64,000 nt of DNA from Archangiaceae bacterium (GCA_016714225.1 JADJNS010000003.1:186001-250000); one strand, 5' to 3'; numbered from the stretch's first letter, positions 1 through 7,688 are shown. Made by a program: numbers and translations. The notes: generated by a model not told the origin, from the letters alone.

Positions 1-341
1 GAGACCTGCCGCTGCTCGCCCCGGTGCACTTCAACCCCACCCACAGCGCCTGGCTGCCGGTGCTGCACGCCGAGGCCGACGGCTTTCACTTCACCGCGAT
101 GTACTCGAACTCGGCGCGCGCCCACCGGCTCGGCCGCACCCAGGACTGGGTGGTCATCTACTTCGAGCGCGACGGCCACGAGAACCAGTGCACGGTGGTG
201 ACCGAGACGCGCGGCCCGCGCAAAGGCGCGCGGGTGGTTCGCGGCGACGCCGGCACCCCGGTCGAGTCGGTCTACCCGCTCACCGCGTCGCCGCCGCGGG
301 CCGAGCGCGAGAGCCCCGCCGGCGGGCGGCAAGCGCAGTGA
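1..341 (+). CDS. C-terminal end of a helix-hairpin-helix / PolX N-terminal-like protein (5' truncated by window edge)
   Basis: The open frame enters from the left edge (first full codon at 3) and stops at 341. The visible stretch of about 112 residues includes HFNPTHSAWLPVLHA, then FHFTAMYSNSARAHRLG, then DWVVIYFERDGHENQCTVVTETRGP and RVVRG. From memory these resemble the conserved tail of small proteins with a DNA polymerase beta-like helix-hairpin-helix N-terminus. That N-terminus is outside the window, so the family call is tentative. The last 62 bases overlap the end of the convergent kinase gene. The tail after RVVRG is low complexity and probably not conserved. Confidence 0.55.
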   Translation, partial: DLPLLAPVHFNPTHSAWLPVLHAEADGFHFTAMYSNSARAHRLGRTQDWVVIYFERDGHENQCTVVTETRGPRKGARVVRGDAGTPVESVYPLTASPPRAERESPAGGRQAQ

Positions 342-807
342 GGCAGGCGCGCACCGCGGCGGGCGTCGCGCCGCCCTCCGCGCGCACCTCGGGGTGCAGC
401 GGCGCTTCGTACTTCGGCCCGCGCCCCGGCAGCGCCACGCCCGCGCGATAGAGGCCCTTGGGGTCTCGGCGGGCGCACTCTTCGCGCGCGGTGTCGACGA
501 AGACCTCGATGAAGCGCGGCGCGAGCCGGCGGGCGTGGGCGCGGTACGCGCGCCGGTGGGCGGTGGCCGCCACCAGCACCAGGTGCCCCTGCCGCGCCAG
601 CAGCGCCGCCAGCTCGGCCAGCGCGCGGTAGAAGCGGTCGCGCGCCGCCGGGCCGTAGCCCAGGTCGGGGAACACCGCCGCCCGCAGCGCGTCGGAGTCG
701 AGCAGCACCGCGGGCCGACCCAGCGCCCGCTGCACCTCGAGCGCGAGCGTGCTCTTGCCGCTCGCGGGCAGGCCGGTGAACCACAGCACCGCGCCGGGCC
801 GGCTCAT
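280..807 (-). CDS. cysC: adenylylsulfate (APS) kinase-like protein
   Basis: This 175-residue kinase would phosphorylate adenosine 5'-phosphosulfate to PAPS, or act on a similar small substrate. The Walker A motif GLPASGKST lies near residue 15. DSDALR follows around residue 38. The stretch FIEVFVDTAREECARRDPKGLYRAG is close to the CysC signature in which an Asp-Pro-Lys-Gly-Leu-Tyr segment follows the acidic strand. The ATG at 807 overlaps the stop of the upstream phosphotransferase gene (ATGA), so the two are translationally coupled. No other sulfate assimilation gene is adjacent, so the physiological substrate is uncertain. The last 60 bases overlap the convergent gene at the window edge. 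Confidence 0.8.
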   Translation of the reverse strand: MSRPGAVLWFTGLPASGKSTLALEVQRALGRPAVLLDSDALRAAVFPDLGYGPAARDRFYRALAELAALLARQGHLVLVAATAHRRAYRAHARRLAPRFIEVFVDTAREECARRDPKGLYRAGVALPGRGPKYEAPLHPEVRAEGGATPAAVRACLTALAARRRGSRARPAAATR

Positions 808-1863
808 CTGAACAGCTCGGCGGCGCGGTCGGGCTCGAAGCGCGGCGAGGCCAGGGCGAGGCGCGCCAGCGCGAGCAGGCGCTCGCGGGCGCGAGGCGAC
901 AGCTGGGGGTAGAAGCGCGGGCACCCCACCACCAGCGCGCGCCAGGCGAGGTAGGGCCCGACGCACTCGCAGAGCTCGTGGTCGGAGCTGCGCTCGAGGT
1001 ACGTCGACCAGAACAGCCGCCACAGCGGCGCGAAGCAGCTCGCCCAGCGCTCGGGGTGGTCGGCCGCGAAGAAGACGTAATTGACCGCCAGCGCGGCGAG
1101 ATCGTCGGCCGGATCGCCCGCGCCGCCGCGGCTCGCGTCGAGCGCGGTGAAGTCGTCGCCCTCGCGGAAGAGGATGTTGTACGGGTGAAAGTCGCCGTGA
1201 ATGCGCGACAGCCGCCCGGTGCGCGAGCGCAGCCACCAGCGCCAGTCGATCGCCTGGCGCTCGAGCGCGGCGAGCGGCTCGGCAAAGCTGTCGGGCCAGG
1301 CGTCGCAGATGCCGAAGATGCCCTCGCCGCTGCCCACCACGTCGCGCAGCGCGCTGGTGCCGCACCGGGTCGAGGGGCAGGCGCACGTGCAGCTCGGCCA
1401 GCCAGGTGGCGAGCGCGCGGGCGCGCTCGAGGTCGAGCAGCTGAAGGTCCTGACCGTGCGCCAGCCGCCGCAGGTCGACCGCGTACGGCCGGCCCTCGGC
1501 CCACTCGCTGACCAGGAACAGCTCATCGGCGTCGGCGAGCGAGACCAGGCCGCCCTTCGAGAGCGCGCCCACGTCGAGCGCGGCGACGTGCCGCGGAATC
1601 GAGCCGAAGGTGTCGAAGGCCAGCAGCTGCTGCTGGGCCCGGTCAGAGCGCCGGTCGTGGCCGAACGGGTTGGCGCGGGCGGTGTGAAACACGCAGCGCC
1701 AGGCGGTGCCGTCGGCGCGCCTCAAGGTGAGCTTGAGCGGCTCGCCGTAGCCCTCGACCTTGGCGGTGCTGTTGCCTCCGTCGTCGGGCGCCAGCGGCTC
1801 GACCGCGAGCAGCTGCGAGTCGAAGCGCGTGGCGAAGTATTCGGCCAGCCCTGCCGGAAACAC
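804..1863 (-). pseudogene. aminoglycoside phosphotransferase-family protein, frame broken once
   Basis: Two reading frames join to give one APH/choline kinase-like protein of about 350 residues. The first, from ATG 1863 to about 1365, gives MFPAGLAEYFATRF through LATWLAELHVRLPLDP. The second, from about 1355 to the stop at 804, contains the catalytic loop HGDFHPYN (Brenner motif) and the metal-binding stretch DASRGGAGDPADDLAAL. The break lies near 1355-1370 in a GC-rich run. Both halves are well conserved, so either a sequencing indel or a recent mutation is possible. The substrate is unknown. Pairing with an APS kinase-like gene and a Usp gene suggests a stress role but does not define one. 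Confidence 0.7.
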
Positions 1864-1871
1864 GGGTCACC

Positions 1872-2294
1872 TCACCGCACCACCAGCACCGGCTTGCTGC
1901 AGATGTGCAGCAGGCGGTCGGTGATGCTGCCCAGCAGCACCCGCGAAGCGGCCGAGTGCCCGACCGCGCCGATCACCACGCCCCACACGTCGTCGCGCTC
2001 GGCCAGCTCGGCCAGCACCTCGGCGGGGCCGCCGGTGCGGCGCGTCTTCACGCACTCGACGTTCAGGTCGGCCACGCTGCGCGCCGCGGTGTCGAGCACC
2101 TGGTTGGCCCACTCGGTCTCGCGGGCGTCGATCTCGGCGGCGGCCTTGGGGTACGCGTGCGGCGGGAGCAGGTTGGGAAACGAGACGTAGACCAGCTCGA
2201 GCCGGTGGCCGAGCGCCCGGGCGAGCTGGGCCGCCCAGAGCACGCCCTTGAGCGCGGGTGTCGAGCCGTCGGTGGCGGCGAGAATGGTCTTCAT
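1872..2294 (-). CDS. universal stress protein, ATP-binding type
   Basis: This 140-residue single UspA domain begins MKTILAATDGSTPALKG and ends with SKPVLVVR. The nucleotide-binding signature G-x2-G-x9-G-S is intact in GAVGHSAASRVLLGS, so it should bind ATP. It heads the minus-strand group that continues into the phosphotransferase and APS kinase genes, 8 bases downstream. The ATG at 2294 has no Shine-Dalgarno sequence. Instead a sigma-54-like promoter lies immediately upstream (2309-2325) and would give an almost leaderless transcript. It diverges from the VIT1/CCC1 gene. Confidence 0.9.
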   Translation of the reverse strand: MKTILAATDGSTPALKGVLWAAQLARALGHRLELVYVSFPNLLPPHAYPKAAAEIDARETEWANQVLDTAARSVADLNVECVKTRRTGGPAEVLAELAERDDVWGVVIGAVGHSAASRVLLGSITDRLLHICSKPVLVVR

Positions 2295-2308
2295 GATGGG
2301 TGAGGGTA

Positions 2309-2325
2309 GTGCAACTGTCGCGCCG
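2309..2325 (-). promoter_or_regulatory. sigma-54-like -24/-12 promoter for the Usp gene
   Basis: On the minus strand it reads CGGCGCGACAGTTGCAC. GG at 2324-2323 is followed by ten bases and GC at 2312-2311. The predicted transcript begins about 5-6 bases before the ATG at 2294. The element matches the sigma-54 consensus in GGC and TTGCA. Confidence 0.6.
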
Positions 2326-2357
2326 CGCAGCTCCAGCGCGTGAGGGCGCCGGGCCGC

Positions 2358-2368
2358 GCAGAACGTGC
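2358..2368. promoter_or_regulatory. GCA-N5-TGC inverted repeat shared by divergent promoters
   Basis: GCAGAACGTGC lies midway between the two divergent sigma-54-like promoters. Its centre (2363) is 39 bp from the GG of the Usp promoter and 40 bp from the GG of the VIT1/CCC1 promoter. That symmetry fits one shared activator site. Confidence 0.5.
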
Positions 2369-2401
2369 GCGCGCGAGGCTCAGGCAAGGGGGGGGCCGCC
2401 C

Positions 2402-2418
2402 GGGCTTGGGCGTTGCAC
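2402..2418 (+). promoter_or_regulatory. sigma-54-like -24/-12 promoter for the VIT1/CCC1 gene
   Basis: It reads GGGCTTGGGCGTTGCAC. GG at 2403-2404 is followed by ten bases and GC at 2415-2416. The predicted start of transcription is within about 5 bases of the GTG at 2431. Confidence 0.55.
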
Positions 2419-2430
2419 CCAGAGGGGGCC

Positions 2431-3138
2431 GTGAGCAGCGAGCGCGAGTACCATGATCTCATCGACCCGCACCGTCGGGGAGCGCGGAGCGCCGAGATCA
2501 TTCTCGGCGCGCAAGACGGCCTGGTGAACGTGCTCGGGGTGGTGCTGGGCGTCGCGGCCGCCACCGGCGACTCGCAGGTCGTGCTGGCGGCGGGCGCGGC
2601 CGCGGCGATCGCCGAGTCGGCCTCGATGGCGGCGGTGGCGTACACCTCGACCCGGGCGCAGGCCGAGTACTTCGAGAGCGAGCAAGAGCGCGAGCGCCGC
2701 CACGTGCGGCACAGCCCCAACGTCGAGCGCGACGAGGTGAGGGCGCTCTACGCCGCCAAGGGGTTCAGCGGCGAGCTGCTCGACCGCATCGTCGAGCGCA
2801 TCACGTCTGACCCCGAGGTCTGGGTGGCGGTGATGATGGCCGAGGAGCACCACCTCGCGCCGGTGTCTCGCCGCCAATCGCTGATCGCCGGCGCGGTGGT
2901 GGGCGGTTCTTCGCTGGCGGGGTCGCTGTTGCCGCTGCTCCCCTTCGTGGTGCTGGCGGTGCGGCCCGCGGTGCCGTTCGCGGTCGGGCTCGCGGCGGCC
3001 GCCCTGTTCGCCATCGGGGCGCTCAAGGCCCGGGCCACGGTCGGCAAGCCCGCGCGCGCCGGCGCCTCGCTGGCGGCGATCGGCCTGTTCACCGCCGCGC
3101 TCGGCTGGCTGGTGGGGCTGCTCTTCCGCGTGCCGTGA
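2431..3138 (+). CDS. VIT1/CCC1 family transporter (iron/manganese)
   Basis: This 235-residue membrane protein belongs to the VIT1/CCC1 family, which moves Fe2+ or Mn2+ out of the cytosol. The first domain carries AEIILGAQDGLVNVLGVVLGVAAATG, with the conserved Asp and Gly residues of transmembrane helix 1. A charged cytoplasmic stretch follows (EYFESEQERERRHV and MMAEEHHL, a likely metal-binding region). Hydrophobic helices then fill residues 150-232. GTG 2431 was chosen because the frame upstream is not protein-like, the family N-terminus fits, and AGAGGGGG precedes it. It sits divergent from a Usp gene and upstream of the MBL nuclease gene. Confidence 0.85.
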   Translation: MSSEREYHDLIDPHRRGARSAEIILGAQDGLVNVLGVVLGVAAATGDSQVVLAAGAAAAIAESASMAAVAYTSTRAQAEYFESEQERERRHVRHSPNVERDEVRALYAAKGFSGELLDRIVERITSDPEVWVAVMMAEEHHLAPVSRRQSLIAGAVVGGSSLAGSLLPLLPFVVLAVRPAVPFAVGLAAAALFAIGALKARATVGKPARAGASLAAIGLFTAALGWLVGLLFRVP

Positions 3139-3154
3139 GGCACACGGGCGGAGC

Positions 3155-3203
3155 GCAAGCCTTGCGGGGCCGCGCACCGGTTGCGCCGGGCCGCAGGGGT
3201 TGC
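3155..3203. promoter_or_regulatory. three GCA-N5-TGC inverted repeats spaced exactly 19 bp apart
   Basis: GCAAGCCTTGC starts at 3155, GCACCGGTTGC at 3174 and GCAGGGGTTGC at 3193. The starts are 19 bp apart. The array lies between the VIT1/CCC1 stop and the promoter of the beta-CASP gene. Centres are 68, 49 and 30 bp upstream of the GG at 3228. The first repeat could also form a small hairpin after the upstream gene. Confidence 0.5.
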
Positions 3204-3226
3204 GGGCGCTCACCGGTGTAAAGGGC

Positions 3227-3243
3227 CGGCCCGATCGCTGCAC
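3227..3243 (+). promoter_or_regulatory. sigma-54-like promoter for the beta-CASP gene
   Basis: It reads CGGCCCGATCGCTGCAC, with GG at 3228-3229 and GC at 3240-3241. The ATG at 3254 would be about 2 bases from the predicted transcript start. The match is weaker than at other sites (CTGCA in place of TTGCA). Confidence 0.4.
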
Positions 3244-3253
3244 CGCTCGGCGC

Positions 3254-4666
3254 ATGGCCATCGAGCTCGAGTGCCTGGGAGCCGCGGGGACGGTGACCGG
3301 CTCGAAGCACCTGCTGCGCACCTCGCGCGCCACGGTGCTCCTCGACTGCGGGCTGTTTCAGGGGCGCCGCGAAGAGGCGCGCGCGCGCAACGAGGCGTTC
3401 GACCTGGGCGGGCGAGCCATCGACGCCGTCGTGCTCTCGCACGCGCACATCGACCACTCCGGGGCGCTGCCGGTGGCGTGGCGGCAGGGCTACCGTGGGC
3501 CCATCTACGCCACGCCCGCGACCCGCGACCTGTGCGTGCCGATGCTCGAAGACGCGGCTCACATTCAGCTCAGCGATGCGAAGTACATTCAGCTGCTGAT
3601 CGCGCGCGGCCACCGCGAGGTGCGCCCGGTCGAGCCGCTCTACACGCGGGAAGATGCGGTGGCGGTGCTCGGCCAGTTCATCGGGCTGCCGTACCACCGC
3701 GCCGCCCCCATCGCGCCCGGGGTGAAGCTGACGTTTCTCGACGCCGGCCACGTGCTGGGCAGCGCGGTCTGCGTGCTCGACATCGAAGACCAGGGCCGCC
3801 GGCTTCGGTTCGCCTTCACCGGCGACCTGGGCCGCCACCACCTGCCCATCTTGCGAGACCCGCAGACCCCCGACGGGGTCGAGTGCCTGGTGATGGAGAG
3901 CACCTACGGCGATCGGCTGCACGAGCCCATCGACCGCTCGACCGAGAGCCTGGGTGAGGCGATTCGCAAGACCCTCGCGCGCAAGGGCAAGGTCATCATT
4001 CCCTCGTTCGCGCTCGAGCGCGCCCAGGAGATCATCTTCGCGCTCAAGCGGCTGCGCGCCCAGGCGCAGCTGCCCAAGGTGCCGGTCTACGTCGACTCGC
4101 CGCTGGCGGTGAGGCTGACCGAGGTCTTCAAGCTGCACCCCGAGTGCTACGACGCCGAGACGGCGAAGTACCTGAGCGGCGCCGACTCGCCCTTCGAGTT
4201 CGACGGCCTGCACTACGTCTCCGAGGTGGCCGACTCGATGGCCATCGACTCGAGCGATGAGCCCTCGGTGGTCATCGCCGCGGGCGGCATGTGCGAAGGC
4301 GGCCGCGTGCTGCACCACCTGCGTCACGGCATCGGCAACGAGCGCAACACCGTCATCATCGTCGGCTACCAGGCGCAGCACACCCTGGGGCGCCGGCTGG
4401 TCGAAGGTCGCGCCGAGGTGCGCATCTTCGGAGTGCCCCGCTCCCGCGCGGCCGAGGTGGTGGTGCTCAACGGCTTCTCGGCGCACGCCGACCAGGCGGG
4501 CCTCTTGCGCTACGCGGGCCAAGTGGGCGCGCGCGGCCCGCTGTCGCGCATCGTGCTGGTGCACGGCGAGCCGAAGGCCCAGGCCGCACTGAAAGCGCAG
4601 CTCACCTCGACCCGGGTGTGCGCGCAGGTCGACGTGCCGGCGAGGGGCGACGTGCTGACGCTCTGA
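3254..4666 (+). CDS. beta-CASP metallo-beta-lactamase ribonuclease-like protein
   Basis: This 470-residue protein has an N-terminal MBL fold with the zinc motif SHAHIDHSG near residue 65 and the later metal ligand region FTGDLGRH. A beta-CASP insertion follows with IPSFALERAQE and SPLAVRLTEVF. The C-terminal motifs GGMCEGGRVLHHL and GFSAHADQAGLL complete the RNA-metabolising MBL (CPSF-like/YSH1) arrangement. It is expected to be a cytoplasmic RNA endo/exonuclease. The homologous bacterial family often clusters with Usp and PpdK genes, as here. The ATG at 3254 has no Shine-Dalgarno sequence, in line with the near-leaderless promoter. Confidence 0.85.
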   Translation: MAIELECLGAAGTVTGSKHLLRTSRATVLLDCGLFQGRREEARARNEAFDLGGRAIDAVVLSHAHIDHSGALPVAWRQGYRGPIYATPATRDLCVPMLEDAAHIQLSDAKYIQLLIARGHREVRPVEPLYTREDAVAVLGQFIGLPYHRAAPIAPGVKLTFLDAGHVLGSAVCVLDIEDQGRRLRFAFTGDLGRHHLPILRDPQTPDGVECLVMESTYGDRLHEPIDRSTESLGEAIRKTLARKGKVIIPSFALERAQEIIFALKRLRAQAQLPKVPVYVDSPLAVRLTEVFKLHPECYDAETAKYLSGADSPFEFDGLHYVSEVADSMAIDSSDEPSVVIAAGGMCEGGRVLHHLRHGIGNERNTVIIVGYQAQHTLGRRLVEGRAEVRIFGVPRSRAAEVVVLNGFSAHADQAGLLRYAGQVGARGPLSRIVLVHGEPKAQAALKAQLTSTRVCAQVDVPARGDVLTL

Positions 4667-4694
4667 CTTCGAGGCGAATTGAAGGGGCCCGACG

Positions 4695-5135
4695 TCAGCG
4701 CTCGATGAGCCGGCGCACCTGCTGCTCGAGCTGCGCCTCGGGCGTCAGCCGCCGCAGCGCGGGCAGCAGCACCTCGAGCTCGTGGCGCTCGTGGGCGGTG
4801 ATGAGGGCGGTGAGCTCGGTCATGGTGCGCCGCAGCCCGGTCTGCTCGTTGCGCGAGATGGCCTGCGAGTTGAGCTCGAGCGCCTGCTCGAGCTGGCGGT
4901 GGCTGGCGGAGATCTGCGCGCAGAGCTCTGGCGGCAGGGCGCCCCGCAGCTTCGCCAGCGCCTCGTCTTCTCGCGCCAGATGGTGCTCGAGCAGCCAGCG
5001 CAGCTCGCCGAACACCTTGGCCGCCGAGAAGTACGACTGCTTGCTGCAGAGGGCTTCGACGTCGTCGACCAGGGCAGCGATGCGCGCGTGATCCTGCTCG
5101 AACAGCGCGACGAAGTGTTCGCCCGAGTCCGCCAT
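4695..5135 (-). CDS. hemerythrin HHE-domain protein
   Basis: This 146-residue, all-helical protein has the histidine and acidic residue pattern of HHE hemerythrin-like proteins: EQDHARI, LEHHLAREDEAL, ASHRQLEQAL and AHERHELEVLLPAL. Such proteins bind a non-heme di-iron centre and sense or buffer oxygen, nitric oxide or iron. It lies 22 bases after the stop of the HPF-cold shock gene and probably shares that transcript. Its 3' end faces the convergent beta-CASP gene. Confidence 0.8.
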   Translation of the reverse strand: MADSGEHFVALFEQDHARIAALVDDVEALCSKQSYFSAAKVFGELRWLLEHHLAREDEALAKLRGALPPELCAQISASHRQLEQALELNSQAISRNEQTGLRRTMTELTALITAHERHELEVLLPALRRLTPEAQLEQQVRRLIER

Positions 5136-5157
5136 GGTGTGCCCCCCGGGCGGTCGC

Positions 5158-5706
5158 CTACCGCAGCAGGTGAACCGAGCTCGCCTGCGGCCCCTTGTCG
5201 CCCTGCTCGGCGTGGAACCGCACCCGGTCGCCCACCTCGATGCGCTGCCAGCCGCCGTCGAGCACGCTGTTGCGGTGGAAGTAGACCTCGACGCCGTCGT
5301 CGGCGGCGATGAAGCCGCAGTCGTCAGACGGCAGCACCTTCGCGACCGACCCCTCGTTCGGGGCCTGGTGCTCTTTGACGCGGTGCTGCCGCACCCGCAC
5401 GTAGTCTTCGAGCTGGCGGCGCATGCTCAAGAACGCCTCGTTCACCGCGGCGTACGGGTCCTCTGCGTTGTGGTGCTCGGCCGGCGTGTGCGTCACCGCC
5501 AGCATTCGCCCGGGCACCGAGACCTCGACCTTCACCTGGTACTGGCGCCCGTGCTGGTGGTGCCGGTGCGGCAGCTCGACCACCACGCGGCAGGCGGTGA
5601 TGCGCTGGCAATTCTGCTCCAGCTCGGCGACCTCGTGCTGAATGCGCTCTGCCAATGCCGCGGAAACATCGATTCCCTTCCAGACAATCTGCGCTTGGGT
5701 CTGCAT
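5158..5706 (-). CDS. HPF/RaiA ribosome hibernation factor fused to a cold shock domain
   Basis: This 182-residue protein has two parts. Residues 1 to about 110 resemble HPF/RaiA, which binds the 30S decoding site and stops translation (MQTQAQIVWKGIDVS, the His-rich PHRHHQHGRQYQVKVEVSV, then YAAVNEAFLSMRRQLEDY). Residues from about 115 form a cold shock domain (GSVAKVLPSDDCGFIAADDG, then VYFHRNSV and VGDRVRF). ATG 5706 was chosen over an in-frame GTG two codons upstream because it fits the promoter at 5719-5735. No Shine-Dalgarno sequence is present. Hemerythrin follows in the same operon. The fusion suggests hibernation coupled to RNA binding. Confidence 0.85.
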   Translation of the reverse strand: MQTQAQIVWKGIDVSAALAERIQHEVAELEQNCQRITACRVVVELPHRHHQHGRQYQVKVEVSVPGRMLAVTHTPAEHHNAEDPYAAVNEAFLSMRRQLEDYVRVRQHRVKEHQAPNEGSVAKVLPSDDCGFIAADDGVEVYFHRNSVLDGGWQRIEVGDRVRFHAEQGDKGPQASSVHLLR

Positions 5707-5718
5707 GAGCACCTACAC

Positions 5719-5735
5719 GTGCAACAGGTGTTCCC
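5719..5735 (-). promoter_or_regulatory. sigma-54-like promoter for the HPF-hemerythrin operon
   Basis: On the minus strand it reads GGGAACACCTGTTGCAC. GG at 5734-5733 is separated by ten bases from GC at 5722-5721. The ATG at 5706 is about 4 bases beyond the predicted transcript start. It lies in the short gap after the DUF6544 gene, so it would be an internal promoter. Confidence 0.6.
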
Positions 5736-5761
5736 CTCGGCTGCGCCCTCGAGGCGCGCCG

Positions 5762-6952
5762 TCAGGGTGCAGAAGGTGCGTCGCGGTGCACCGGTTGCGG
5801 CGCCGGCGCGCGCCCGCTGAGCGGGCGGGCGAGCGCTGCCGCGTGACGCGCCGGCCCGTACTCGAGCGAGGTGACGCGCCAGTGAAAATACGTGAAGTCG
5901 CCATCGGCGAGCTTCCAGGTGACGTCGCCCTCTGACGGTACCTCGACGCCGTCGAAGGTGTGCCAGGCGGTCACGGTGATCTGCCAGGGCTCGAGGTGCG
6001 CCGAGCTGCTGCCGAGGTAGCGGCGGGCGATGAGCCCGGTGCACCGGCCCTCGGAGTCGAAGCGGAACTCGGCGGAGCCCGTCACGCCCTGCCAGGTCAT
6101 GGTGGCGCGGGCGTGCAGCTCGTCGACCGGCTCCCAGCTCACGTAGGGGCTCACCGCCGCCGAGGGGAACCACACCATCTCGGCGAGGAAGCGCAGCAGC
6201 GTGCCCTGGTCGATGTGCTCGCCGCGCGCATCGACGAAAGGCACCAGCGCGCCGCCCAGAATCAGCATCTCTCCGTGGCCGTCGGCGTAGCGGTCGCGGC
6301 CCACGATGGGCACCAGGTGCGCCCAGCGGGTCGACACCTTCCACACGAAGCCGGGCCGCTCGACGTTGAACAGCTGCTCGGCCTCGACCTCCATCGGCGC
6401 CGAGCCCTTCGTCAGCCACATCTGCCCGCGCTGCTCGAGCCGAACGGTCTGCACCGGCGGTCGGCCCGCCGCACCCGACGCTTCCAGCCACCGCCGCACC
6501 GGCTGGGGCAGCGCCGCCACCGCGCCGGCCGCGAGCGCCGTCGACGGCTCGGGCGAGACCACCGCCAGGGCGCGCGTCTCGGCTTTCACCCGCGCATCGA
6601 AGCGCGAGGTGGCCGCTGCCACGATGACCGCCAGCGCCAGCAGCACGTTGGCGACCGTGCCCGCCTTCGCGTCGGGCCACTGCAGCACGATGAGCAGCTG
6701 CGAGACGACCAGCGCCACCGCTGCCCAGCCCCACCACATCGGGCGCCCCGAGAGCTCGAGCCCGGCAGCGACCACCAGCGCCAGACAGACGGCCAGCCAC
6801 AGCGCGGCGACCCCGTACTGCAATACCCCGGGCAGCTGCAGCAGCGTTCGGCCGCTGAACTGATTCGACCGGAGCAGCCCGAACGGCACCAGAAAGCCGA
6901 TCAGGTGAATCACCCCGTGCACCGCCAGCAACAGGGCGATCAGCACGCGCAT
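5762..6952 (-). CDS. DUF6544 family membrane protein
   Basis: This 396-residue protein has about four N-terminal transmembrane helices (residues 2-22, 45-65, 70-90 and 98-115) followed by a soluble domain. LPQPVRRWLEASGAAGRPPVQTVRLEQRGQM, WFPSAAVSPYVSWEPVDELHARATM and the tail EVPSEGDVTWKL are typical of the DUF6544 family, which has no known biochemical role. It follows the CBS gene after 2 bases and precedes the HPF gene in one operon. The C-terminal Pro/Ala-rich tail overlaps two operator-like repeats used by the next gene. Confidence 0.75.
   Translation of the reverse strand: MRVLIALLLAVHGVIHLIGFLVPFGLLRSNQFSGRTLLQLPGVLQYGVAALWLAVCLALVVAAGLELSGRPMWWGWAAVALVVSQLLIVLQWPDAKAGTVANVLLALAVIVAAATSRFDARVKAETRALAVVSPEPSTALAAGAVAALPQPVRRWLEASGAAGRPPVQTVRLEQRGQMWLTKGSAPMEVEAEQLFNVERPGFVWKVSTRWAHLVPIVGRDRYADGHGEMLILGGALVPFVDARGEHIDQGTLLRFLAEMVWFPSAAVSPYVSWEPVDELHARATMTWQGVTGSAEFRFDSEGRCTGLIARRYLGSSSAHLEPWQITVTAWHTFDGVEVPSEGDVTWKLADGDFTYFHWRVTSLEYGPARHAAALARPLSGRAPAPQPVHRDAPSAP
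5769..5798. promoter_or_regulatory. two GCA-N5-TGC inverted repeats 19 bp apart, inside the DUF6544 3' end
   Basis: GCAGAAGGTGC (5769-5779) and GCACCGGTTGC (5788-5798) start 19 bp apart. The first is centred 40 bp upstream of the HPF promoter GG, the same distance as at other promoters in the window. The second is identical in sequence to the site at 3174. Both sit within the last codons of the DUF6544 gene. Confidence 0.45.
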
Positions 6953-6954
6953 GG

Positions 6955-7404
6955 TCAGCTCGGCCGCGAGTCGGGCGCCGGGCGCATCGCCTCGTGCAGC
7001 GCGTGCTTCACCGACGGGCTCGAGAGCAAGAAGGCGAGCGCGCTGAGCGCGTCGACCGCGGTGAAGATGCCCACCACCTTGTTGCCCCGCTGAATGATGG
7101 CCGAGCCCAGCTTGTCGTGGGCCATCTGGTGGGCCACCTCGGCCACCGCCGTACCCAGCTGCACCACGAAGACGTCGGCGGTCATCGCCTCTTCGACCGT
7201 GGCGGTCTTCGGGTCGACCGCGCGCAGGGTCTCGATCAGGGTGAGGTCGCGCTCGCTGACCAGGCCGACCAGCTTGCCGCCGTCGAGCACCGGCAGGTGC
7301 CGAATGCGGTGCTGCCGCATCAGCGCGTGCGCCTCGGTCAGGGTGCGCTCACGCCCGACGGTGTGCACCGAGTGGGTCATGAAGTTCTCGATCGCGTCGT
7401 CCAT
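6955..7404 (-). CDS. CBS-domain pair protein
   Basis: This 149-residue protein is made of two CBS motifs forming one Bateman module. The first runs from MTHSVHTVGRERTLTEAH to LVGLVSERDLTL. The second runs from MTADVFVVQLGTAVAEVAHQM to KVVGIFTAVDALSALA. Such stand-alone modules bind adenine nucleotides and sense energy charge. ATG 7404 was preferred to an upstream GTG in frame because GAGGAG lies 7 bases before it. It is the second gene of the operon driven from 7689-7704. Confidence 0.85.
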   Translation of the reverse strand: MDDAIENFMTHSVHTVGRERTLTEAHALMRQHRIRHLPVLDGGKLVGLVSERDLTLIETLRAVDPKTATVEEAMTADVFVVQLGTAVAEVAHQMAHDKLGSAIIQRGNKVVGIFTAVDALSALAFLLSSPSVKHALHEAMRPAPDSRPS

Positions 7405-7425
7405 GGTCGTCTCCTCGTCGCTCAC

Positions 7426-7674
7426 TCAAGCGCGGCGCGCTGCGCGCAGCCGGGTCAGCTGCACCTTGAGCTGGCGGCCCCGCTTCAGCAGGTCGCGGGT
7501 CGCCGACTTCGACGCCGAGCTGACCTCGGCGAAGAAGGGGCCCGCGTCGTCCTTGAGCTCCATCGCCCCCAGGTGCAGCTGCACCCGAACCTCTTCCACC
7601 AGGCCCTTGAGCACCTGGCCCATCTCTTTCAGCTCTCGAAGCGATTGCTGCTTGCTGTGCGTGGTCGTTTTCAT
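7426..7674 (-). CDS. small basic protein of unknown function
   Basis: This 82-residue protein is predicted to be largely helical (SLRELKEMGQVLKGLVEEVRVQLHLGAMELKDDAGPFF, then ATRDLLKRGRQLKVQL). No domain is recognised. A long amphipathic helix with a basic C-terminus could mean a coiled-coil or nucleic acid-associated protein, but that is only a guess. It is the first gene of the minus-strand operon that continues with CBS and DUF6544. The ATG at 7674 lies just after a sigma-54-like promoter and lacks a Shine-Dalgarno sequence. Confidence 0.6.
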   Translation of the reverse strand: MKTTTHSKQQSLRELKEMGQVLKGLVEEVRVQLHLGAMELKDDAGPFFAEVSSASKSATRDLLKRGRQLKVQLTRLRAARRA

Positions 7675-7688
7675 GGTGCTCGAAGGTC

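Noticed and set aside
3155..3165. A transcription terminator hairpin after the VIT1/CCC1 gene
   Set aside because: The stem is short and not followed by a T run. The sequence is better explained as one of three phased operator-like repeats.
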